A stretch of 64,000 bases of DNA from Quillaja saponaria (Eukaryota > Streptophyta > Magnoliopsida > Fabales > Quillajaceae), in the NCBI GenBank assembly GCA_029379385.1, contig CM055608.1, positions 30,130,350 through 30,194,349 on the forward strand. The letters run 5' to 3'. Shown one piece after another: positions 24,120 through 34,254 of this stretch (positions within the stretch are counted from its first letter, which is position 1; each line of letters opens with the position of its first letter). The notes beneath the pieces were generated by a model. The model worked only from the letters and a program-made list of their open reading frames with translations. It was not told the DNA's origin and did no database searches. Position numbers and translations under genes: made by a program.

Positions 24120-26655
24120 TGCTTTTTTACTTTGTATCGTTTGAAGACAAGTGCTTGGACAGTTCAAATGAAGTTATCTGCGGACAAAGTGAGCTTACAC
24201 TAGTGGCCCTTGCTTTATGCTTGAGCCATTTATGCAAATTGTTGCAAGTACACTTTTAAGAGGGAGGCTTTTCGAAGCTGAGGCACATGGAAAATTCTCT
24301 CACTAATGTTCTCAGGAGATAAAAAAGAAAAGAAGATGCATACACAGGAAATGAAACGCCTGTAAAGGAAAAATTGGGTGGATCAAGATTAATCAGATAA
24401 ATAATGTCAATCTTTGAAGAATTTTTCTGCGATTCTTGCAATACCATATATACATTTGTTCCAAAACTAAAAAATGTCATTCACAATATTTTCTGTTGCT
24501 GACATGATCTGGGTGACTACTGATCAAAACCACAACAAGTGTTGCTTTCTTTCTGCAAAGGGCCCTAGAAAAGTTTCATCTTTTGAACCTAATGCTATTG
24601 TAATCCTAACACTAACAAATGTCCTATTTGGTTCATTTTCGTTTTATGTACTTACTTTTGCATCTTTAGAATAGCTTACAATAATAGTGACATGAAGGAG
24701 AATGGTTTTTTATGATCCATTGTATATTCTAATCAGGGTTCTACAGCATGGTTTGAGCTATTTAACATCAATAAATTTGAGGCACAAAATCACTAGCTGA
24801 AAGCATAATATCTAATGAAGGATAAGCATCTTAATCCGGAGTTGCTAGTAAACGTCCATTTTTCTTTTCTTTTCCAAATTTATGAACAGAGAGTTTGTCA
24901 ATAGAAAGCCTTCAGCTTTCTTTTAAGTTCCCATGATCACAAATGGATCTGAAAAGGGTTAATCCTAGTAGTTGTAAAAAAATAAGCCTACCTTCCTGTC
25001 ATCCAATACTTTTCATAATTAGATGATAAATATCTGATTTGATGCCTGAACAGTCAATACAACTCTCCAGGGAATCACACAGTTGGGAGCCAAACATAAT
25101 AGCATCCTCCCAATGGTTGAAATATTTAAAATATGTGTTTTAAGAAGAGAATATTTCTGTCTGCAATGCAAAACAGGTACATACGTGGGTAACTATAAGC
25201 CCATAAGGTAGCTTTTCCACAGTCTTGTACGATCATTAACTGTATTTTCATGTCGTCAGTGGTCACACAAGCCAAATAGAAAATGGAAAAAAAAAATCTA
25301 TTAGGGGAAGACTGCCTTTAATCAGAACCTTTCCCCTGCATATTTCTCTCCTTTTCCTTTTCTTTCCATTCTAGCTTTTTATTTTTTCACAATTTCTAAC
25401 TTGATGAGAATCTTGTTAGAGATGGAAAAGTAGAAACCAATTGGATAAACCTAACTACTTTCTCCACCTGATAGATGCTCCACAATAGATGGAACAGTTC
25501 GATGATGTGAACACTATGAACACAGAATTGAAGAAATATTTTAGGCTCAGTAGGTACATTAAGAAGAAACTTAGAATTTGAAAATGTATTTCGTACTATA
25601 GAAATTTCAAATTTTGCAAGGTCATATATGCTTTGTGTTGAATGCACCGTGTTATTTCCATGGTGCATTGCAAATGACAATGCTAAGTTGCTAACCTTAA
25701 CTTGGCCAATATCTTGGTTCGATACATTATCAGAAAAGGCATACCAAGTCATAATCAATTTATGATAAAAGGGTAATTTGGGAATCCAATGACATGGCTT
25801 TTCTTAATAATTTATTCTCTTTAACATCTTATTCTAATAGGGAAAAGTACTACATGCAATTTTCCACCACAGCAAACAAGCTAGCCACTACAAATACACC
25901 TCCATTGGGGCTCAAGTTTCTCATAGCAAAAGCATTCAAGTCATTTCACAAGCTTCTGAACTATTTCCCTCTTCCTCACATTTCCAATTACTCTTTTAGC
26001 CAGCAACTAGTTGCAGCAATGGACATGGTGAAAAGGTTGGTGGCTGAGAAGCCAGTGGTGATCTTCAGCCAAAGCAATTGTTGCATGAGCTATTCTGTCA
26101 AGTCTCTCATATGCAGCTTTGGAGCAAACCCTACGGTTTATGAGATTGACAAGATACCAAATGGGCAGAACATAGAGAGAGCACTATTGCAGCTGGGATG
26201 CCGGTCAAGCGTGCCGGCAGTGTTCATAGGGGAGCAGTTCATTGGTGGTGCAAGTGAAGTTATAAGCCTCAATGTTCAGAACAAACTTTCCCAATTGCTC
26301 ATAAGAGCTAGAGCTATATTTATCTGGAGTTGAAAGCAAGTAAATATGATACCATGCTCTTTGTTACAAAATTGCAAGAGGATCACAGAAGCAGTTGTTA
26401 TCTTCCAAGTTCCAATAGTACTAGAAAACAGAACTGGCAAGTTTTGATACGATATCGAGCTTCTTCCAGCCCTACTTCTTCTTCAGTTCTTCTTCTGTCG
26501 TTTTTTTTTTTTTTTTTTTCTTTTTCTTTTTGGCAGTAACTTTTTTTTCTTTCTGGTTGGGCAGAATTACACCTCTGATTTTACACTTTTTTTTTTCTGT
26601 CGAGTGTCAAGTAAGCTGAAGCAGGACTTATGTTCTGACTGAGTATAGGAGCAAT
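24120..26655 (+). repeat. Tandem segmental duplication, unit B (contains glutaredoxin copy 3)
   Basis: This is the second copy of the unit at 21050-23600, offset by about 3.0-3.1 kb. Non-coding parts have drifted with small insertions and deletions, while the coding exon stays nearly the same. Confidence 0.88.
26019..26333 (+). CDS. CC-type glutaredoxin, CCMS active site (GRXS6-like, copy 3)
   Basis: A single exon of 104 residues. The reading frame is open for 75 codons upstream, but the ATG at 26019 (MDMVKRLVAEKPVVIF) matches the start of all paralogues and the upstream part aligns to promoter and 5' UTR of copy 2. Motifs: SQSN before the CCMS active site, where paralogues have Lys instead of Gln, then SYSVKSLICSFGANPTVYEI, PAVFIGEQFIGGASEV and KLSQLL. 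The tail ARAIFIWS lacks the canonical Trp and ends two residues earlier than copy 2. The promoter has TACAAATA where copy 2 has TATAAATA. The frame is intact, so it can still be expressed, but promoter and tail suggest divergence or early decay. Confidence 0.9.
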   Translation: MDMVKRLVAEKPVVIFSQSNCCMSYSVKSLICSFGANPTVYEIDKIPNGQNIERALLQLGCRSSVPAVFIGEQFIGGASEVISLNVQNKLSQLLIRARAIFIWS

Positions 26656-28774
26656 CTATGTTCAAATAATAAGCGAAATGAAAGAGACTACATGTTCCAA
26701 ACTTTTAACAACATTATATTACAGATGGTAGTTACACACACAGGTTTTATCATTAATATTATACATGGACAGATACATCAAAATGCCAAGAGATTACTGT
26801 GTATATATATATATATTTGTTTTCTTTTATTATCCTCTAGAAATATATGCAGAGGAATATAGAGTGTATTCTTGTGATAAAACTTGAAAGTGTAATATTT
26901 AGTTATGTAAGAAATTACCACCACAAGCATTTCCCCAGGAATTGAACTTTATTCTGATCCCCACACCATAATTTGGAGGTGATGCTAGGAACCGACCTCG
27001 CATGTGGCTTTGTGTTCGGCGCTTCAGCATATACCAATATACCAAATGGCAATTGCTGAAGTTTCCTAACCACTAATAGTGACATGGGCTTGTTTAGGCA
27101 TTGTAGAAGATTGAATATTATAAATTTCTATAATATATTAGAAAATATAGTTATATTATTGTGTTATCATTCTTATTTTTACTATGATTTGTCAGACACA
27201 ATATAAGAACTGTCAATAATATTATCTTATAGCTAAACATACTAATCAAATAATTTTATTTTTTATAATATTTTTATACGTAATATCAAATGGGCTTTAC
27301 CCTTCAAAATAATAATAAGGGTGACACTATTTTCGCTATTTTTTGTTTTAGTTCCACTTATTAACTCTCAAGTAATTGGGTTCAACATATTCAAGTATTT
27401 AGATTTCGAGAGAGTGAGTGAAATTAAGAACAAATATGTATGAAAATATTATGACCCTAATAATAAATGACGAACAAATAGTAAAGTTGCTAAGTGTTAC
27501 ATCAAATTACATTATCAAAAATTAATTTTTAGATTTAATTACATTCTTTTAAATTTAATTTTTAGATTTATTTGTTTAAACTCAGGTGGTTTCAACTTTC
27601 AAGAATTTGTATTTTTATTTTGTTTTAACGTGAATTAGAGATTATGAAGAAAGAGAATTACGTCTTTTTTTACTTTTTAAGGATATGCATATAACAAGTT
27701 TTTAGAGGTGGAAATAGCTGATCAATACTTGTTCAAGAGGATGACCATGCACAGTCACTAGGAGTGAGACAGCCTAGACTCCTACGGAAGCAAGCAACAG
27801 ATGGGGATTTCTGCAATGGGAAAAGACAGATGGAGCAGCAGCACCTGAATATACCGCCTGGCCCGTAGGATTAGATTCAGTGGAGACAGGTAGAGTTTGT
27901 AGCTCAAGAGAATTTGAAAGCTTGTGGCTCTGAACCACAGAACTAGCTGATATAATGCCTTGGTATAAAAAGCTTGGGAAGGTAACTTTTTCAGAAAAGA
28001 CTAGTATCTTAACTCATTAACAGGATGCTTTTGAATAATTTGACAAGATCCACCATGAAGAGAAATTTTATTTGGCAGGGAGTACACCACTTGAATCATC
28101 CAAGTTGTAAGTTTTGATAACCAAACTTTGGACTACAGCAAATTATACAACTCACTCCAGCAACTACTCTCTGTAAAAATTGAAGATCCCTTTCTCACGA
28201 TTCCTAATAAGCAAGTGATAAAATTTTCACTTCATAAAATTCCATAATTGTTCCAAGTTGAGTGTAAAATTATCGTATGGTTTATAGCTCACTAATCCTC
28301 CATGGGGCTATAATTCAAGAAGAAGAAAATAAAATTCCCCCTCCTCCCAACCTCCAGACCAGCCCGAGTATATAATGACAATTGAAAAAAGTAAATGATT
28401 TTTCTTAAAACAGAAGGATCCAAATTCACCAGTCTTGATATCATTATCAAAACAAACACACCAAAGGATCAGATATTGAAACATAAAAGTTATACAGTTG
28501 TTAATGTTATATACATTTCATAAATTATGAAACTTCAACTAAACAAGTCAATCATCTTATCAGAGAAGAGGAACGAAAAGGAATGGCTTGCACGTTCATG
28601 CAAAACTGCCACTGGTGCAATAACAAAAGCAAAAATCCTTTGAAAATAAAAAAGATAAGAGAAAGATAGAAGCTCTTGTCAAAATAGAAAATCCAACCCC
28701 AAGTTAAATCTGGTAAGGGAACCAGAATTCCTTCACTCGTTAATATAACCATTTAAAATCTGATTTCTGTGCTC
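26656..28774. other. Intergenic region
   Basis: AT-rich DNA with a short TA repeat near 26804-26816 and no supported coding region. The far end is the 3' flank of the small gene on the minus strand. Confidence 0.45.
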
Positions 28775-29672
28775 TTAGCTCGCATTCCTTCGCCAGGTCT
28801 CCACTGCTCTTTGAACCGTAGCATTAGCCTCACGAATCTCCTCAGAAGAAAACTTGTGCTCTATTATCCCCAAGGGTCCAGGTTGCAGTACCTTGACCAC
28901 AGTTTCCATCTCTTGCTCAAGCTGTCTGTCAAATTAAGATAGATTAATCTCGTGCAAATATATTAAGTACAATAATCATAAAATACACAAAACTAGCAGG
29001 TGGTCAAAACAAGACTCTTTTGTGTATAATTTTCTAGGGCCACTAAAACCCCAAAACAATAATTTAGTAGCATAAATTTGAATCAGGGCTTCTCATGAGC
29101 CCAGAAACAGAAAGCATGTCATCAAATGTGGTAAGAGCTTCAATTTCTTTGTAACTACATAAGATGATTTAACTGCATTTTTCAAAATTCTTAGAAGCAA
29201 AGAAATAGAACAACAAAACTCCAAGATTTCAGGATTTGTATCCTTTCCTGTACAGGAGAGGATTCTGTTCCGAAATGAAGGCATAATGCCTCCCTCCCAA
29301 AAGTGCTTTTCTGTTCTTAGAACAGGAGAGGATCCGGATCCAAGATTCTATCTCTAAAACATAACTATTAGTGCATTATCATTATGTTCCACTTGCACAA
29401 GTCATCTTCTAATTTAGGCATATGCTCAACAAGTATGATTGAATGCAAACATATCAGATTAAATAATGTGTTGGGTTAGCTCAACACCAAGTCCATAAAA
29501 CAAACAATGATATCAGTTTCAGAATAATTCCAAAACAGGAGGAGTTGGGAGAATAAATAGTTTGAGAACCGTGGCAATCTAAAAGAGAAGAAGAAGGAAT
29601 ATAAAAGTTGAAATACCTGAAGAGCCCAGAAAAGGGCGAGGAATTTCGGAGCCCAGCTAACGAAACCCGCAT
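28775..29672 (-). CDS. Conserved 68-residue plant protein of unknown function
   Basis: Two exons on the minus strand, 29672-29617 and 28925-28775, join in phase across CTTCAG|GTATTT and TTTGACAG|ACAGC. The protein begins MRVSLAGLRNSSPFSGLFR, a short basic and hydroxylated N-terminus that could target an organelle. Exon 2 has LEQEMETVVKVLQPGPLGII, then EHKFSSEEIREANATVQRAV and ends ETWRRNAS. The second exon has the look of a conserved acidic helix, a PGPLGI turn and another helix, and I believe similar short proteins exist across land plants, but I cannot name a function. It is too small for most gene finders. A tRNA gene lies about 190 bases upstream on the same strand. Confidence 0.72.
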
Positions 29673-29858
29673 CTCTTTGTCACAAAACGTCGTCTTCTTC
29701 ACAAACACACAGGAAGAAGCTCAAAAAGACATCAACTTTTTGTTATGGAGGTGGCGGAAGAGAAACAAAAGTTTGAAGTCCTAGACTCCTAGGCCATTTT
29801 AGGTAATGCCGCAACTTCTGCGAGGAGGAGAAGGGAAAAAAGTCATAAGAAACAAAAT

Positions 29859-29931
29859 CGACTCCACTGGGGATCGAACCCAGAATCTCTGGTTCCGTAG
29901 ACCAGCGCCTTATCCATTGGGCCATGGAGTC
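29859..29931 (-). tRNA. tRNA-Arg (anticodon ACG)
   Basis: A 73-base minus-strand gene. The seven-base acceptor stem GACTCCA pairs with TGGAGTC. The anticodon arm is CTGGT-CTACGGA-ACCAG, so the anticodon is ACG. The A box (TGGCCCAATGG) and B box (GGTTCGATCCC) are present and no intron is seen. Just after the gene come ATTTTG and a run of six T, suitable as RNA polymerase III terminators. ACG would be edited to ICG in the mature tRNA and read CGU, CGC and CGA. Confidence 0.97.
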
Positions 29932-30615
29932 ATTTTGTGACTACTCGCTGAGCAATGTCATCATGATTGATTATTTAAAGACCTCAAACCAAAACATGAA
30001 ACTTAACAATAGGATATTTGGACATCTATTAGTTTTATTCATGTAAAGATAATTTTGCACGTGTGTATTAGTTAGTGCAAATAGAGCTACTCAATTGTTA
30101 TGTTTTTCTGGCATTGGTTATTCTAAATTTTTTTTTTTCTTTTTGGGTTCTAGGAGAGGTTAACTATGTTTAATTTCTTATGCCATTTACACAGAAGAAA
30201 TTAATTAAGGGCATGCTGGTGAGTGGTGATTTAACAAATATTGTCTGACTTGAGACTGAAAATTATGATGTTTAAGAGTTGTATTTAATAACATTCTATT
30301 CCTAGAAGCAAGCAAATATAAGGTAGAGTCCCCAAGGATCACTACATTTCCTGAAACTTCTGATGACTCATAGATTGTTCTTTCAATCTTGTTTAAAATT
30401 CTCTAACTTTCAGATATACCACCTCCAGGATAAATTTTGATTTGAGCTTCTACCAGCAATTGTCCAACCAAAGCCTAGGAACTTATCCCTTCAAACACAA
30501 CAATCCATGACTAAAATGCTCAAAAACTACCATCTAATGAACAAGTTCACAATAAACATAACTATACATTCTGACATATATTACACTTTTACACAGTCAT
30601 GAAACTGAGAGGCGT
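29932..30615. other. Intergenic region
   Basis: AT-rich, with nothing recognisable. The right end is the 3' flank of the NPH3-family gene. Confidence 0.45.
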
Positions 30616-33600
30616 CTACGCCTCTGCAAAATGGAACCAATTTTCTGAATTGGATTTACCACCTGTAGGCTTCAGACTGTTAATCCTGAATTGAGAGTTG
30701 AGCTTGCTTAACTTTTTTGAAAATGAGTTAAATAGCTTATTAGCAAGATGTACTGGTCTTACAAGTTCTTGTTTCATAGAAACACGATCTTTTTCCAAGT
30801 CCGTAAGCCTCATTCTCATCCTTGCAACTTCAAGCTTCAGCTCCCGGTTGTCTCTTCTAACTGATGCATAATTGTCTCTAGGGGAAATGGCATCACTGCC
30901 AGCGCCACTACCTGAACGTTGAGGGAACTGACCATTAATTGCGCAGAAGAAGAATTGATTGGGTCCTCCATTCATAGCATTCCGAAGCCTGATTTGCTCA
31001 AAGTAAAGAACTTGCACTGGCAATCTTTCATTTTGTGCTGCATGGCTACATGCATCTTGAGACAATTTCTGGCAGTCAATGGTTTTGCAAAGCCAGTAAC
31101 ACTCATAATCCTTGATATTTGGATGAACCTGAAAAGAAAGTACAATAGTTGGTATCTAAAACCAAAAGAGTTGCTGAGGACTTTGCGATTGAATAGGGAA
31201 GAGAGAGGGAGAGTGACTAACTTTGAGGAAGATATCAACTGCTCTATAGAGTCCATCACTTACAAGGCGTGCATGGTTCGGGAGGAGTTCAGCAAGTGCT
31301 GTGAACTTTGATGGCATCAAGTTTGAGTCCAGTGCAACTTCTGCAAGATAATTATCCAACAACTTGGATGATTTGAGAATTGAGGTTTGTTTTGGAGATC
31401 CAGGGCTGTCAAAATCATATACCATTTCACTTTCATCCTGCATGTGATTATCCTCATACAAGTTCAAGAAAACGGAGAAGATCCTGAAGATTGAATCAGT
31501 GTCATAAATTGTGCTGTGTTTGTTTCCATGAGAGTTTTCCGGAATTAGGATGTCTTCAAGGTTTGCTTGGTCCAGTAGCAGACCAATTCGCCTCTCCAAA
31601 TCAGATTTGCAAGAACTAGATGCTGATGATGCGATTGCTGCTTTCAACAAACTTGAAAGAAATGCCATTGGAACCGGAGTCTTCCTTGATTGGGTAGGTA
31701 GTAAGCTAACTATAGCTTCAACAATAACCCTTTGTTTCTTTGGCAATTCTAAATACAGGAAACTTCCTTTTACCACACGGGGGTTCCTAACAGGACCCTG
31801 AAGAGAATTATGTGCATAATTTATCAAAATTTTGCTGATCATATCCTGCTTAAGTCCCTTTGACTTAACTGCAGATAGAACTCGTTTGAAGAAATCAGGA
31901 TTAAGCACCGTGAGTGATTGTCCCCACCAATCTGTGGGTGTTTCTGGTTCCACGTTTGAGATAGGTTTCGAAGGAAAATTGTCGTCAAGTTTTAGCAATC
32001 CAGAAGCGAGCTGGTCTTTGCATGCATTATTCTCAATTGCATTAATAAGCCTGCTTACTAGGTTTATCTCTTCAGATATTGGCAAAAGGGTTTCACAACG
32101 ATGAAGAACAGATATTGAGCTTGATATATTTGGGAGCACTGTCTCCTTTGGATATGCTTCAGTCTGGACTCCAAGTTTCTCTCTGCAAACTCCTCTGTCA
32201 TTTCTAGAAAATGAGCTGTGCAACGTAGCATAGCAACATTTGAGAGAGTGATCTCAATGTTTATTCTATAGCAGAACTTGGTAGCTAGCTCAAATGCCTT
32301 TGATCCACCAGGAATAGCTGGGAGATTTACATGTGAAACTTTAAACTCTCTTGCTTTTAACAGTAATTTTCTAATTCTTCCACTCTTAGAAACTAGAGGG
32401 AACTGCAAAAGAATTGCAACAACACGATTAAAGCTCATCATGAAACTATGATATCCTTCAAGTTTTCAGTTTCACGTTATGTTATAATACCTTATTCTAT
32501 TTATGTAATAATTCACATTCTGAGTGTTTACTTTCTCTGAGTTTTTACAAAAGGAGTGAACAAAAACCAATAGTTCTCAGTATGTATTATCCACAAAAAA
32601 AGTGACAACAGGAGCAATTTTCTCTAGCAAGATGCGCTCATTACTATTTTGTTACAGTTATGCACCTATCTAAAAATCAAATATAAAGTAGCTAGTTTAC
32701 CTTGTGAAGTGCAAAACTGGATCCTCCTACTTCAATACTAAGATCGCTAGAGACATCAGATATTGGCCTGAAATAAACAGATCTGGTTGAACTTGTATTC
32801 TGGAAAGACATGGAAATTGCAAATAAAAGAAAAAGTAATTGCAGGCATACATGTTAATTGTTGCCAACATGTTATAGACATTGCAAGAATCTCCTCTGAC
32901 ATATGCATGCATTTCAGTGTGCCAAATGGCGTTTAACATGTGGGCATTGTACACCACAGTTCAGTACCAACTGCTCTACTGATATGACCAATTAGTCCAA
33001 TTCATTAACCTTCACAAACATGAAGCAAATCATATGACACCATTGGAGTGAGGCACTGATGTTTCTTCGTGTGAGGTATTCTTTGAAGATTTTCTAGTTT
33101 TCCCTACTCTGTGAACTCTTGTACAAAGTGGCTTGTAGTTGTCTAGGTCCTATAGACAATAGAAACTAGAAATATCTGACAGACAAGCATTAATAGTTGT
33201 TAACATGTTTGATAGTGAAAGATGAGAATATGGACAAATTCACCTAGCCACAAGGTTCCCGTTTTACTAAAGGTCAAGGTCACAGCTTTGATCTGTCATA
33301 GTTGGTGCTTAACCTGTATAATGAATTATTGCTTTCTTCCTTAAAATGGAGTCTTTGAACTCTTGTACAAAATGGCTTGTAGTTGTCTAGGTCCTACAGA
33401 CAATAAAAACTATAAAATATCTAGACAAGCATTATTAGTTGTCAATATGTTTGATAGTGAAAGATGAGAATATGGACATATTCACCTAGCTATAATGTTC
33501 ACGTTTTACTAAAGGTCAAGGTCACAGCTTTGATCTGTCATAGTTGGTGCTTAACCTGTATAATGAATTATTGCTTTCTTCCATAAAATGGAGTTGTGTC

Positions 33601-34254
33601 TTAGCAGCTGAAATTTGCCCATGAAATTGTGTAGGAATTAGTAAAAGGATTTTCTGGAGCTATGATTGTAAATACCAACTACTATCATTCACACACAAAA
33701 AAAAAGGATTTCCAGTCTTTGTTACCACACAGAATCTGGTCCATTCAAAACCCGACACACAGGAAAAAAATAACTAGCTGAATCTACTATGCAAGAACCA
33801 TTTCTAGAGGCCTTACCTAATGAGTAAATTGGTCCATTGACGTGGTATTTAGAGCTTGTCGTTATTCATGCTTATATTTAATTTTCTTCGTAGAGTTTGT
33901 GTCTTGTCGAAGCTGAACTCACCTAACAACTTACGCTTTTAGACAATGTTCTAAGTTCATGCACTAGAATTCAAGATGCGGTTGAATGTACTCATATCCA
34001 AATAATTAAATATTAGCTATTTGCAAAAATGACTGAAAGTTCAATAAGGGAGAAAGGAAAGCAATTAGCAATGCAGAGAAAGAAATGCCCAGCTGCAATC
34101 AATACTAAACATGCACAGAAAAGAGCAACTGCTTGAAGAACTAGGAATAATAAGAAGATTACCATTCAGTGGCATGCCTTGAACTTGAACTTGGACGAAA
34201 GGACGTCTTCCCTGAAATGCTAGGCGTCAAGTCACTAACAGTAACAACTCCCAT
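30616..34254 (-). CDS. SETH6: BTB/POZ-NPH3 family protein, SETH6-like, with a single-base frameshift
   Basis: Four exons on the minus strand: 34254-34163, 32767-32701, 32402-31222 and 31128-30616. The product would be about 617 residues. An N-terminal BTB domain (SDVSSDLSIEVGGSSFALHK onward) is followed by the NPH3 domain (TDWWGQSLTVLNPDFFKRVL; QNERLPVQVLYFEQIRLR) and a coiled coil (RDNRELKLEVARMRMRLTDL). Such proteins are substrate adaptors of CUL3 ubiquitin ligases and act in phototropin or pollen-tube signalling. I name it SETH6-like because Arabidopsis SETH6 (At2g47860) sits beside a CCCH gene and glutaredoxins, as here. Exon 3 breaks frame between 32163 and 32162: NLESR is in one frame and TEAYPKE in another. 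Exon length (1181) becomes a multiple of three only if one base is added. It is either a sequence error or a recent inactivation. Confidence 0.88.
33112..33592. repeat. 244-bp tandem duplication in intron 1 of the NPH3 gene
   Basis: GAACTCTTGTACAAA starts at 33113 and 33357. The two units (33112-33355 and 33356-33592) remain about 90 percent alike by eye, including a long shared block around AAAGGTCAAGGTCACAGC. Confidence 0.9.

Noticed and set aside
25794..26018. A 75-codon N-terminal extension of glutaredoxin copy 3
   Set aside because: It aligns at DNA level to promoter and 5' UTR of copy 2, which has stops there. All paralogues start at the downstream Met.
29743..29925. A 60-codon minus-strand frame starting MAQWIRRWSTEPEILGSI
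   Set aside because: It is only the translation of the tRNA-Arg gene and flank; this peptide appears wherever such a tRNA is translated.
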